Shown here: positions 26,650-35,204 of the stretch, one piece after another
Layout: every line of letters begins with the position of its first letter
Position numbering within the stretch: position 1 is the first letter of the stretch
Source: Veillonella parvula
Lineage (GTDB): Bacteria > Bacillota > Negativicutes > Veillonellales > Veillonellaceae
Direction of reading: 5' to 3'
Assembly: GCF_036456085.1 (NCBI RefSeq)
Contig: NZ_CP138632.1
Location: forward strand, 1,655,001 to 1,719,000
Length of the DNA: 64,000 bases
Notes under the pieces: generated by a model
Database searches by the model: none
Seen by the model: the letters and a program-made list of their open reading frames with translations, nothing else
Told to the model about the DNA's origin: nothing
Made by a program: the position numbers and the translations under genes

Positions 26650-27984
26650 ATGGTAAAAGTGATAACATATGGAACATATGATTTGTTTCATGAGGGACAT
26701 TATAATTTATTAAAAAATGCAAAAGCATTAGGTGATTACCTTATTGTTGGGGTTACGTCTGACTATTTTGATAAATCTAGAGGCAAATTTAATGTTCGTG
26801 ATTCTTTGATGACGCGTATTGATAATGTGCGCGCTACAGGTTTTGCAGATGAAATCGTAGTAGAAGAATATTTTGGACAAAAAATAGATGATATCAAACG
26901 ATTTAATATAGATATATTTACTGTGGGATCTGATTGGGAAGGATATTTTGATTATTTAAATGAGTATTGTAAGGTAGTTTACTTACCAAGAACACAAGGC
27001 ATTTCTAGTACTCAAATCAGAAATTCCAAGAATGTTAGATTGGGTATTATCGGTAATGAAGTTATTTTAGATAGATTTTTAGATGAAGCTAAATTTGTAA
27101 GTGGTATTGATATTATAGGTGGTTACACAGAAACAGATGCGGTTGATACTATCTATAAATCACATCAGTTTAATGATTTAGAGCAATTTAGTTCATCTAA
27201 AATATTGCTAGATGAGGTAGATGCGGTATACATTAATATGCCATTATCTAAACGTGTAACTTATATCGAAAAAGCACTACAAGCCAAAAAACATGTATTA
27301 ACAGAATTCCCATTTAGCAGTGACCTTGATGAAACATTACGTTTAATGAACTTGGCGAAAACTTCCAACTTAGTATTAATGGAAGGACTGAAGACAGCGT
27401 ATAGTCCTGCTTTTAGTAAATTAATAGCCATGGCACGTAGTGGGCAAATCGGTAAGATATTTAATGTGGAAGCTAATTTCACACAGGTATTAGGCGATGA
27501 TTTAGAGAATCAAGTTAGGATAGCAGGGGGCAGTATTTTATCTCTCGCTGCATATCCTTTATTAGCAATCTTTAAATTATTGGGTTTTGATTATAATCAT
27601 GTTGATTTTATAAGCCATAAAGTCGATGATGTCGATATTTTATCAAAGATTAATTTTGTCTATGATGATGCTATGGCTTCTGCTACAGTAGCTATTAATG
27701 CCAAAGCAGAAGGTGATTTAGTTATATCTGGTTCAAAAGGGTATATTTACGTACCAGCGCCTTGGTGGAAAACAGAATTTTTTGAATTACGTTTTGAAGA
27801 TGTGAACTTGAATCGAAAATACTTCTATAAATTTGAAGGGGAAGGTTTACGCTACGAGATTGTTGAATTCTTAACATGTATTAGAAAGAATTCTGAAAGT
27901 TTCTTAATGAGCCATCAAGATATGATTGAAGAGGTGCGTGTTCTCGATAAATTTGTATCTAATACAGATGTTACTGTTATTTAG
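26650..27984 (+). CDS. TagD-like cytidylyltransferase fused to a Gfo/Idh/MocA-like domain
   Basis: A two-domain protein of 444 aa starting one base after the aminotransferase stop. Residues 1-128 are a glycerol-3-phosphate-cytidylyltransferase-like domain with HEGH (14-17, the HxGH motif) and ISSTQIR (118-124). It should join CTP to a small alcohol phosphate. From residue 129 a Gfo/Idh/MocA-type oxidoreductase fold follows: LGIIG, VYINMPLSKRV, KHVLTEFPFSS, GQIGKIFNVEANF. The usual EKP motif reads EFP (219-221), so the catalytic lysine is replaced by Phe, and the glycine-rich NAD loop is also irregular. The second domain may therefore bind rather than oxidise. It would supply the CDP donor for the flanking LicD proteins. 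Confidence 0.85.
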   Translation: MVKVITYGTYDLFHEGHYNLLKNAKALGDYLIVGVTSDYFDKSRGKFNVRDSLMTRIDNVRATGFADEIVVEEYFGQKIDDIKRFNIDIFTVGSDWEGYFDYLNEYCKVVYLPRTQGISSTQIRNSKNVRLGIIGNEVILDRFLDEAKFVSGIDIIGGYTETDAVDTIYKSHQFNDLEQFSSSKILLDEVDAVYINMPLSKRVTYIEKALQAKKHVLTEFPFSSDLDETLRLMNLAKTSNLVLMEGLKTAYSPAFSKLIAMARSGQIGKIFNVEANFTQVLGDDLENQVRIAGGSILSLAAYPLLAIFKLLGFDYNHVDFISHKVDDVDILSKINFVYDDAMASATVAINAKAEGDLVISGSKGYIYVPAPWWKTEFFELRFEDVNLNRKYFYKFEGEGLRYEIVEFLTCIRKNSESFLMSHQDMIEEVRVLDKFVSNTDVTVI

Positions 27985-27995
27985 TATAGGGTTGG

Positions 27996-28817
27996 ATGAG
28001 TATGCAACAATTATCTTTACGTGAAGTCCAATTAGAAGAGTTGAATCTGCTCAAAGATTTTGACCAATTTTGTAAAAAATATAATTTAAAATATAGTCTG
28101 TGTTATGGCACATTAATAGGTGCAGCTCGACATAAAGGATTTATACCTTGGGATGATGATATTGATGTTTGCATGCCTAGACCTGATTATGAACGGTTAT
28201 TAACGTTAAAAGAGCATTATGATCATGATGGATTAGAGTTAATCGCCAATCCTATTAATTATAGCTTGGATGCAACCTATGCAGCTATAATTAATAAAAA
28301 CATTCCTTGTGAAAACACATATTCTAATACATTGCGTAGTAAGTATTTGTGGATAGATATTTTCCCTGTTGATGGATTTAGTGAAGATATGTCCATCATG
28401 AAAGAGATTTATGATAAATCGATTTTTTATCAAAGAATACTTACATTAGCTAGTGCTAAGCTGTTTAAGGGGCAATCTCTCATCCATGCTTTAGGCAAAT
28501 TAGTTGTTGTGCCATTATGTCGTTTATTTGGTAAACAGCATTGTATTGATATCATGGATCAGTTAGCTAAATCCTATGATTACACTACATCAGAGCATGT
28601 TGGTGTAATTGCTTGGGGTGAAGGTGTAAAGGAGCGATTACCTAAACAAGATTTTGAGAAAATGACTACTATTGAGTTCGAAGACCAATTATTTTCTGTT
28701 ATGTCTTGTTGGAGAGAATATCTAGACAATATGTATGATGATTATATGAAGATGCCTCCTGAAAACCAACGCTGTGGACATAATATTATTGCGTATAAGA
28801 TAGATCGAAAGGATTAA
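27996..28817 (+). CDS. LicD-family phosphotransferase, copy 2
   Basis: 273 aa. The LicD core is intact: CYGTLIGAARHKG, FIPWDDDIDVCMPRPDYERL, WIDIFPVDGF, and the C-terminal YDDYMKMPPENQR. It is related to copy 1 (24702) but clearly diverged, so the pair is not a recent duplication and may use the same CDP donor on two acceptors. AGGG precedes two close ATGs (27996 and 28002); either could be used. It is followed after three bases by a GT2 gene. Confidence 0.9.
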   Translation: MSMQQLSLREVQLEELNLLKDFDQFCKKYNLKYSLCYGTLIGAARHKGFIPWDDDIDVCMPRPDYERLLTLKEHYDHDGLELIANPINYSLDATYAAIINKNIPCENTYSNTLRSKYLWIDIFPVDGFSEDMSIMKEIYDKSIFYQRILTLASAKLFKGQSLIHALGKLVVVPLCRLFGKQHCIDIMDQLAKSYDYTTSEHVGVIAWGEGVKERLPKQDFEKMTTIEFEDQLFSVMSCWREYLDNMYDDYMKMPPENQRCGHNIIAYKIDRKD

Positions 28818-28820
28818 ATT

Positions 28821-29774
28821 ATGCAACCTTTACTTTCTATTATTGTTCCCATTTATAATGTTGAACAATATGTGGACAGATGCATTCAATCTATACTAAA
28901 TCAAACCTATCAGAATTTAGAAATTATTTTAGTTGATGATGGTGCAACGGATTGTAGTGGTGTTATTGCAGATTCTTATGCGGCGAAGGATAAACGAATT
29001 AAGGTCTTTCACAAAGAGAATGGGGGGCTTTCCGATGCTCGTAACTATGGTTTAGATCATGTTACAGGGGACTATATTTTATTCATTGATAGTGATGACT
29101 TTATTGTGAATACAATGTGTGAAAGACTGATTACTGTAGCGAATAATAACAATGCTGATATAGTATCTTGTAATTATTATATCTATAGAGGTGATGATGA
29201 TATCAGTATACATACTATGTCTGTTCAATATGATCAACGAACTTTTACAGGCATGGATATGTTACGGTATTATCTACTAAAAACGGAACCATTTGATTTA
29301 AATGTAGTATGGAATAAAATTTTTAAATTGGATTTATTCAATGGAGTGGTGCCAGTTCGTTTTCCAAAGGGACGAGTTCAAGAAGATAATTTTACTATTT
29401 TCATGCTATTTTTGAATGCTAATAGTATAGTAACAGTAAATGAACCACTTTATTATTATGTACAACGCGCAGGTAGTATAATGGCTACTTTCACTAGACG
29501 TTTTATGATAGATACAATAGAGTCCCACATATATATGAGTGATTATCTTATGAATCACTGCAGTAATGTAAAGAATGAGTTGCAATTATATCTTTTAAAT
29601 TCCTATGTGGAATTATCTCGTAGAGTCTGTGCCAATAAATGTAAGAAAGAGTACAATGATTTACTAATTCAATATAAACACTATGTATTAGATCATACGG
29701 CTGATACTAGCCATAATCCAATGTGGAAGTTTAAACAATATATAAAAAGGCTATTGGTTAAATTGTATTATTAA
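28821..29774 (+). CDS. GT2-family glycosyltransferase
   Basis: A family 2 transferase of 317 aa: LLSIIVPIYNVEQYVDRC, LVDDGATDCSG, GGLSDARNYGLDH and FIDSDDFI form the full GT-A donor site. The pattern is that of capsule and O-antigen transferases. It ends the LicD cassette transcript; a hairpin follows. The donor is unknown. Confidence 0.9.
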   Translation: MQPLLSIIVPIYNVEQYVDRCIQSILNQTYQNLEIILVDDGATDCSGVIADSYAAKDKRIKVFHKENGGLSDARNYGLDHVTGDYILFIDSDDFIVNTMCERLITVANNNNADIVSCNYYIYRGDDDISIHTMSVQYDQRTFTGMDMLRYYLLKTEPFDLNVVWNKIFKLDLFNGVVPVRFPKGRVQEDNFTIFMLFLNANSIVTVNEPLYYYVQRAGSIMATFTRRFMIDTIESHIYMSDYLMNHCSNVKNELQLYLLNSYVELSRRVCANKCKKEYNDLLIQYKHYVLDHTADTSHNPMWKFKQYIKRLLVKLYY

Positions 29775-29820
29775 ATATGAATCATAGTCATATTTGTACG
29801 ATTATATATTACATATAATT

Positions 29821-29877
29821 AAAGCCCATAGAGATTATCTTTATATTTTTATTGATAATACTATGGGGTTTTCTCTA
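29821..29877 (+). terminator. Terminator-like hairpin after the GT2 gene
   Basis: AAAGCCCATAG (29821-29831) pairs with CTATGGGGTTT (29861-29871) with one mismatch. The pairing runs on inward through GATTATC with GATAATA, and T-rich sequence follows. It may separate the LicD cassette from the flippase gene. Confidence 0.5.
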
Positions 29878-29934
29878 ATTATGAAAGTATAGTTAGTAAT
29901 ATTTAATAGATATTAATGTTAGAGGATGGGTAAT

Positions 29935-31176
29935 GTGAGAAAGAGTTACTCCGTATTAATAGAGAATATATTTTCTTTACTGACCTTGCGCGCTTTAGAA
30001 TATATATTAGCGTTTATTTTAGTACCATATTTGATTCGCGTATTAGGACCATTGCATTTTGGGATGATTGCCTTTATGCAGGGGATTATGGAATATTTCC
30101 GTATTTTTGTAGATTTTGGTTATTCCTTAACAGCGCCAAAGGCAATAGCACAGGCTGAAGAACAGAACATAAGCTCTCTATTTGCCAAATATTTTTATGG
30201 AAAAGTATGTATATTAATATTTATTACCGCGGTATTTTTTGCTATTTATAATCTACAACGCATATTATTAGGAAATACGATTGATATATTATTATTTCAG
30301 GTCATGTACTGTGGAATTATAGGCAATGTTTTATTTCCTGTATGGTTTTTCCAGGGCATACAGAAGATGCGGTATATTACCATCTTAAATATGAGTGGTC
30401 GTATCTGTACAATGCTAGGTATATTTTTACTTGTAAAATTTCCAGATGATTATATACTTGCTGCATTCTTACAATCTTGTACTCCATTAATTGCAGGTAT
30501 TTTTTCAATAGTTTGGTTAAGAAAACACTATACAGGATTATTCAAATTGTCACCTATGGGTGAGATTATTAATTCTTATAAAGAAGGCTGGTCTATATTC
30601 GTATCTTCGTTGGCAGTTAACTTGTACACTGCAACTAATGTAGTAGTATTAGGTATGCTTACGAATAATGTTATCGTTGGTTACTATAGTGCTGCTGATA
30701 AATTAATTACCTGTGTTCGAAGAGGTATATATGCTGTAAGTGATGCAATATATCCATTTATAAGTAAGATGATGAGAGATGATATTCCCAAGGGATTACA
30801 GTTCATTAAAAAGCAATTATTCCTGTATTTGATTGTAGGCCTTGTTGGTTGTACATCTTTATTTTTCTTTTCAGATACTATAGTTAGGCTATTGTTCGGA
30901 GCTGATTATGATTTAACTGTTGATGTATTACGAATCTTGTCTTTTGTTCCATTAGCTGTTGCTATTAGTACTGTATTTGGTGAAGAAACGATGTTACCCC
31001 TTAATATGAATAGTGCTTATAGTCGGACTCTAGTATTGGGAGCTTTCTTTAGTTTGATATCTATATTTCCATTGTGTTATTTGTGGGGGGCTAAAGGAGT
31101 AGCAATAACAATGCTATTAACAGAATTTTTAATTATGAGTATTATGGGAGGTTTATTAAGGAAGCAACTCTTTTAA
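29935..31176 (+). CDS. Wzx-type polysaccharide flippase
   Basis: A MOP-superfamily flippase (413 aa from GTG 29935; AGAGG at 29921-29925 is nine bases before it but touches the ATG at 29926). About twelve hydrophobic segments are seen. The N-terminus LRALEYILAFILVPYLIRVLGP and the internal FPVWFFQG are typical of Wzx/RfbX proteins. It would move lipid-linked repeat units across the inner membrane. The polymerase-type gene that follows fits a Wzx/Wzy pathway. Confidence 0.88.
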   Translation: MRKSYSVLIENIFSLLTLRALEYILAFILVPYLIRVLGPLHFGMIAFMQGIMEYFRIFVDFGYSLTAPKAIAQAEEQNISSLFAKYFYGKVCILIFITAVFFAIYNLQRILLGNTIDILLFQVMYCGIIGNVLFPVWFFQGIQKMRYITILNMSGRICTMLGIFLLVKFPDDYILAAFLQSCTPLIAGIFSIVWLRKHYTGLFKLSPMGEIINSYKEGWSIFVSSLAVNLYTATNVVVLGMLTNNVIVGYYSAADKLITCVRRGIYAVSDAIYPFISKMMRDDIPKGLQFIKKQLFLYLIVGLVGCTSLFFFSDTIVRLLFGADYDLTVDVLRILSFVPLAVAISTVFGEETMLPLNMNSAYSRTLVLGAFFSLISIFPLCYLWGAKGVAITMLLTEFLIMSIMGGLLRKQLF

Positions 31177-31219
31177 GAGGTATTAAGTAGTTTGAGAGAT
31201 TTGAGAGGTTTGTTTCAAT

Positions 31220-32770
31220 ATGATTAGTTTAGCATATTATAAAATTCAAGAGATTTTGCTTTGTGCAATGATAATTTCATTACCCTTAATGCGGATACCA
31301 GATCGGTATACCTTATTTTCGATGGGAAATAATCTGTCGATGGTATTTTTGTTTTTTTCCATTTTTTTATTTATTGTGTATAGCATATGGAAAAAGAAGA
31401 CAGAGGTTCCATTTAAACTGTATTTTATAATATCTGTTGTTTGGATTGTTTTTTGTACTATATTGGGGGTATTTTCTTTCCCTTTTTACGATACTGTAAT
31501 TTATACGTACTTAATCAATACATCCGTTGTCCAAAAATTATATACTCTATTCCCTTCATTTGTAGGTAATGAATTTGTTCTACAAGTAAAGTTGATGGTG
31601 TCCTTAGTTTGGTATTTATTCAGAAACTTTATATTCCCATTAATTGGTTTATTCTTAATCATTTTTAATCTTTATAAAGATGATTATAAAAAAGGCCTTG
31701 ATACCATTGTTAATGCTGCAAGAATATTAACAATTCTATGTATAGCTTACTCTGTTATAGAGGTTTCTTGGCTATGGAGTGGTTCGGATTATTTAGCTAG
31801 TATACTAGTAACTATTAATAATAGCTTATATGATCCTGTTGTACAAAGTGGGTGGTGGCCTCCAGAATTATGGCCAGGCCAACTTAGAAGTCTTGCATTA
31901 GAACCATCCTATTTTAGTATGATTGCCGTATTTTTAGCTCCATTATTAGGTATTCATTATGTGAGTGACAAAAATAAACTTGATATTGTATTAGCATTTC
32001 TATTGATTTCTATGATTTTCTTAACCAAAGCAAGAACTGGTGTAGTTATCTATCTATTTGAATTGGTTACATTTGTACTGCTTAGTCTTGTATTTAGGTA
32101 TACGTCTTGGTGGAAAATCTGTTTATTCACCGTAGGTCTTAGTGTATTAAGTTATTCGTTTGTCATTGTGGGAGACTCCGTGGCGAGCCCTCTTATTAGA
32201 GCAAGTATTTCAGAAATAAACACTGTTGATGAAACCTCTAAAGCTGTATCGGTAGAAAAAGCGCTAGATAACTATATTGATAGTAATGTTAAATCTGTTA
32301 GTAATGCGAGCTCACGGTCTAACTCAGCAAGATTTGGTAATACGGTAGCTATGTTTAAAGTAGGTCTAGATTACCCTTTGTTTGGTGTTGGTAGAGGTTT
32401 GCATTCTAACTATATGGTGGATCGATTCCCGGATTTTGCTAAAGATAGTGGAGAGGTTAAGCAATGGACAGAGGATGTGTTACGAAAGGGGTTTTTAGCA
32501 TTTGAATACCCTGTACTCAACGAATTTGCAGCCATATTGGCTTGGTTTGGTGTTATAGGGGAACTATTATTTATTACACCAATTTTATATATTTTATATA
32601 AAACATATAGAATTAGACGACATATACAAAATCCGACGTTAGTTTATTTATTAGTAGCATTCTTTGGTCAGATTGTATGCTTTATGAGTAATGAATTTAT
32701 ATTAGCGTATCCAACCCTTGTAGGAATTTTGATTTGTTATATTAAATTTTATGAGAATAGTAACATATAA
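31220..32770 (+). CDS. O-antigen polymerase/ligase-family membrane protein (Wzy type), copy 2
   Basis: 516 aa with about twelve membrane helices and a long periplasmic loop (about 320-430) containing FGVGRGLHSNYM. LALEPSYFSMIAVFLAPLLG and TKARTGVVIY fit the polymerase/ligase superfamily. GAGAGG precedes the ATG. Its position right behind the flippase makes it the likely repeat-unit polymerase, with the protein at 18874 as the more likely ligase; both roles are inferred from position. Confidence 0.78.
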   Translation: MISLAYYKIQEILLCAMIISLPLMRIPDRYTLFSMGNNLSMVFLFFSIFLFIVYSIWKKKTEVPFKLYFIISVVWIVFCTILGVFSFPFYDTVIYTYLINTSVVQKLYTLFPSFVGNEFVLQVKLMVSLVWYLFRNFIFPLIGLFLIIFNLYKDDYKKGLDTIVNAARILTILCIAYSVIEVSWLWSGSDYLASILVTINNSLYDPVVQSGWWPPELWPGQLRSLALEPSYFSMIAVFLAPLLGIHYVSDKNKLDIVLAFLLISMIFLTKARTGVVIYLFELVTFVLLSLVFRYTSWWKICLFTVGLSVLSYSFVIVGDSVASPLIRASISEINTVDETSKAVSVEKALDNYIDSNVKSVSNASSRSNSARFGNTVAMFKVGLDYPLFGVGRGLHSNYMVDRFPDFAKDSGEVKQWTEDVLRKGFLAFEYPVLNEFAAILAWFGVIGELLFITPILYILYKTYRIRRHIQNPTLVYLLVAFFGQIVCFMSNEFILAYPTLVGILICYIKFYENSNI

Positions 32771-33133
32771 ATTGTATATGTACAGGTATTATGTTTGCTA
32801 CAATTTTTGATACGATAAAGAAATGTGCTGTTATCAAGAAATTAATAATAGAGGAGCTTATAAGTGGTAGGAAAATGAAAATACGATTGCCAAAAAAAAT
32901 TAGTTGATTAGATGATACAAAATGCTAATTTTTTGTACATTAATTATTATCGTAATAACTATAGCTTAATAAAAAGGCGGCTGGTGTATAATCAGCTGTC
33001 TTTTTTATGTGTGAAATTTGTCACAACATTCTCATATATTTCATGTATTTTATGATGTATACAAGTCATCCTGGTAGGTACCAGTTGGCGTAGTATTCAT
33101 ATAGTTTGAGAGGAAGAATATGAGGTATAGAGA
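32771..33133. other. Intergenic region with a strong terminator and a possible gene remnant
   Basis: At 32791-32907 there is an open stretch of 38 codons without recognisable homology and without a good ribosome binding site, perhaps the remains of a lost gene. The terminator at 32971-33006 ends the capsule operon. The final part must hold the promoter of the next acyltransferase; I could not define it. Confidence 0.4.
32971..33006 (+). terminator. Terminator of the Wzx/Wzy operon
   Basis: A 13-bp stem, AAAAAGGCGGCTG (32971-32983) with 32993-33005, includes two G-U pairs and is followed by Ts. Confidence 0.85.
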
Positions 33134-34210
33134 ATGAGAGCGAGCAATATTGAATTGTTGCGTATCATTTCGATGATACTAATTATTATGCACCATTTTA
33201 GCGTGCACGGTTGTTTCCCCATTACGCCAGATTTAACGTTTAATAAGGTGTTTCTCCAAGTATTTGGACTTGGAGGCAAGGCTGGTGTAGTTGCCTTTGT
33301 TATGATAACGGGCTATTTCATGGTTTCTAGTAGTTTTAAGCTGCACAAGTTTGTCAAGTTAGTAGGGCAAATATGGTTTTACAGCATTGCCATGTTGGGC
33401 GTGGCTATGGGTTTAGGACTTGATACGGTGACGTCAAGGAATATGATACTTGCGCTATTGCCCATTGGTGCCATGAGTTGGTTTGGTCAGAACTTTTTAG
33501 TACTCTATTTATTAACGCCTATTATTAATCGAGTACTTCGTTGGCTACAGCGTAAATACTACGTTATGCTTCTAGTGGTTTCCACGGTAATTTGGTTCTT
33601 AATACCGACGGCATTGAATTTGTGGCCTAATGTACCGCATACCACCTTTGGATTCAAACATATCTTTTCCTTTGTCGTATTCTATTCGATGGGGGCGTAC
33701 ATCAAGCTGTACGGCTCACATATAACAAAGAAAATAGGTATTATATTTAGCGCCATAGGCTTTGTAGGGGCTTTTCTAGGGGACATCTTTGTCGATGTAC
33801 TAGCCATGACGAATCCAGCGTATATGAAACAGATTTTCTACTTTACGCAAAATGATTATGGCTTCTTTCAATTGCTATTAGGCATTGGCTTATTTATTAT
33901 TTTTTTGAAAGCAAAGATCACTTATCGTTCTTGGATCAATGTGGTAGCATCTACTACCTTTGGTATTTATCTATTGCATGATAATAAGCTATTCCTTCAT
34001 TACATGTGGGATAATGTATTGGCAACGTATCAGTACTATGATTCAATACTATTACCTCTGTATGCAATTCTTGTAGTGGCGCTTATTTTTGTCATCGGTA
34101 TGACCGTAGACTATGTGCGGTTGGCTTTCATAGAAAAACCTGTGATGAAAGCAATTACGCCAAGCCTCGACCGGATTCAGTCAAGGGTTGAGAAAGTACT
34201 GCCATTATAA
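33134..34210 (+). CDS. Acyltransferase family 3 membrane protein, copy 2
   Basis: 358 aa with about ten membrane helices. The family start is seen in NIELLRIISMILIIMHHFSVHG, which holds the usual histidine, followed by a long hydrophobic body and a FGIYLLHDNKLF segment near the C-terminus. GAGG precedes the ATG. It stands behind the capsule terminator with its own promoter, so it may modify the same polysaccharide independently. The acyl group and target are unknown. Confidence 0.85.
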   Translation: MRASNIELLRIISMILIIMHHFSVHGCFPITPDLTFNKVFLQVFGLGGKAGVVAFVMITGYFMVSSSFKLHKFVKLVGQIWFYSIAMLGVAMGLGLDTVTSRNMILALLPIGAMSWFGQNFLVLYLLTPIINRVLRWLQRKYYVMLLVVSTVIWFLIPTALNLWPNVPHTTFGFKHIFSFVVFYSMGAYIKLYGSHITKKIGIIFSAIGFVGAFLGDIFVDVLAMTNPAYMKQIFYFTQNDYGFFQLLLGIGLFIIFLKAKITYRSWINVVASTTFGIYLLHDNKLFLHYMWDNVLATYQYYDSILLPLYAILVVALIFVIGMTVDYVRLAFIEKPVMKAITPSLDRIQSRVEKVLPL

Positions 34211-34276
34211 TGCGATTATCGGTGTTTTTTGGTATAATATATAAGTATTCTTACCATAAAACGGGAGGTAATTATA

Positions 34277-34603
34277 ATGCGTAAATTCTTGTATATGTTA
34301 GCGGTATTGCTTGTATTAATTGGCATTAGCACAAACGATGTAGAAGCTCGTCAAGATGTGTATGCTACGACATATCTCGGTAATAGCTGGTATGTAGATC
34401 AAGACTCTGTAAAGCGAGTGGGGGATATACTCAACTTTACGGTGTACACAACAGCAGGTCTTAGCTATAAAGTGACATCTAGTGATGATAACTATTACAA
34501 TGCAGACGTGTTTTACGATAATAATAAACTCGTATCGGATAATGGCCAATCCGTCTGGAAATCTCCAGGTATGATGGCAGCCATGCGCGTGGCGCGTAAA
34601 TAA
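34277..34603 (+). CDS. Small exported protein of unknown function
   Basis: 108 aa. A signal peptide fills about residues 1-24 (RKFLYMLAVLLVLIGIS, cleavage probably after VEA). The mature part is rich in Tyr, Asp and Val and looks like a small beta-strand domain (YATTYLGNSWYVDQDSV, then ILNFTVYTT). GGGAGGTAATT precedes the ATG and a perfect terminator follows, so it is a single-gene transcript. I do not recognise the family beyond similarity in style to small secreted surface proteins. Confidence 0.75.
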   Translation: MRKFLYMLAVLLVLIGISTNDVEARQDVYATTYLGNSWYVDQDSVKRVGDILNFTVYTTAGLSYKVTSSDDNYYNADVFYDNNKLVSDNGQSVWKSPGMMAAMRVARK

Positions 34604-34607
34604 GAAT

Positions 34608-34637
34608 AAAAGGCAGCGATTAAATCGCTGCCTTTTT
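34608..34637 (+). terminator. Terminator after the small exported protein
   Basis: AAAGGCAGCGATT pairs with AATCGCTGCCTTT around a tiny loop and runs into a T tract. It is one of the strongest terminators in the window. Confidence 0.92.
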
Positions 34638-34677
34638 TGTTAACATACTTTCGTATATTTCTATATATAGATTCTTA

Positions 34678-34706
34678 TTGATTCGCTTATATGTTCGCCA
34701 TATAAT
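34678..34706 (+). promoter_or_regulatory. Promoter of the type I toxin mRNA
   Basis: TTGATT (34678-34683), a 17-base spacer and TATAAT (34701-34706) give a strong sigma70-type promoter. The start is expected near A34713. Confidence 0.75.
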
Positions 34707-34733
34707 TATCTTAGGATAGCCGGCGAGGTTGGG

Positions 34734-34757
34734 CCTCTCTTCGTTAATGAAGGGAGG
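34734..34757 (+). promoter_or_regulatory. Hairpin that hides the toxin ribosome binding site
   Basis: CCTCTCTTC (34734-34742) pairs with GAAGGGAGG (34749-34757) around a GTTAAT loop, nine base pairs with one G-U. The 3' arm contains the GGGAGG that lies seven bases before the toxin ATG, so translation should be blocked while it forms. Confidence 0.7.
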
Positions 34758-34764
34758 GGTGTCT

Positions 34765-34866
34765 ATGAGTGATTATGAGTTAATCATGCTAATTCTAGAG
34801 GTAATAACTGTAGTTATTGCCTTTGGTGCACTTGTGGCTCTTATTTGTCTTGGAAAAGACAAATAG
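34765..34866 (+). CDS. Putative holin-like type I toxin (33 aa)
   Basis: A 33-residue peptide: MSDYELIMLILE, then a single hydrophobic helix of about 20 residues, then the charged end GKDK. This form matches small membrane toxins of Firmicutes annotated as putative holin-like toxins (Hol-Tox, near Fst/TxpA). The strong ribosome binding site is sequestered by a hairpin. Its promoter lies upstream, and a convergent antisense promoter lies 100 bases downstream. When freed from control such peptides insert in the inner membrane and depolarise the cell. Toxicity here is inferred from form and layout. Confidence 0.75.
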   Translation: MSDYELIMLILEVITVVIAFGALVALICLGKDK

Positions 34867-34962
34867 CCCTTCGTTACCAGTGACTGGATAACTGAAAGGC
34901 CATTTCATCAATTATTTATAGTTCTGAGATGAGCCTAACGGAACCACTCGCTTGGCTATCTA
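34855..34962 (-). ncRNA. Predicted antisense RNA (antitoxin) to the toxin mRNA
   Basis: Transcription from the minus-strand promoter would begin near 34961 and run toward the toxin gene. A hairpin (plus-strand positions 34866-34900, better paired on the minus strand) followed by TATTTGTCTTTT would stop it near 34855, giving about 105 bases. Its 5' end repeats the start of the toxin mRNA (GATAGCC, then GCGAG), and its 3' part is complementary to the toxin mRNA tail. Its GTAACGAAG can also match the loop side of the SD hairpin through the repeated CTTCGTTA. Confidence 0.6.
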
Positions 34963-34967
34963 CCTAT

Positions 34968-34996
34968 ATTATAGGGATAAAAATATATATCGTCAA
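34968..34996 (-). promoter_or_regulatory. Promoter of the antisense RNA
   Basis: Read on the minus strand: TTGACG (34996-34991), a 17-base spacer, and TATAAT (34973-34968). This is close to the sigma70 consensus and stronger than the toxin promoter, as expected for an antitoxin RNA. Confidence 0.75.
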
Positions 34997-35042
34997 ATTG
35001 AGATGAAATACATTATTATAATAACTACATATAAATAATCAT

Positions 35043-35143
35043 AAAAGCTGTACATACATAGATTAGACTAAACGGCTTTGATGTCAAAATTATTTTACAT
35101 CAAAGGGACGTTCAAAAATCGACTATGTGTGTACAGCTTTTTT
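35043..35143. terminator. Long bidirectional terminator/palindrome with nested hairpin
   Basis: A 19-bp outer stem (35043-35061 with 35123-35141, one G-U) ends in T tracts on both strands. A second hairpin, CTTTGATGT (35076-35084) with ACATCAAAG (35097-35105), lies inside. It follows the minus-strand adhesin gene and could also stop long toxin mRNAs from the other side. Confidence 0.7.
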
Positions 35144-35204
35144 GTGTTTTGGTTTTAGTGTGTTTGTGTGAAAGTAGTTATAGGACTACTATAAAGTGAT
35201 CTTA

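Noticed and set aside
32791-32907. 38-codon open frame downstream of the Wzy-type gene
   Set aside because: No homology that I can see, no good ribosome binding site, and near the length expected by chance in AT-rich DNA.
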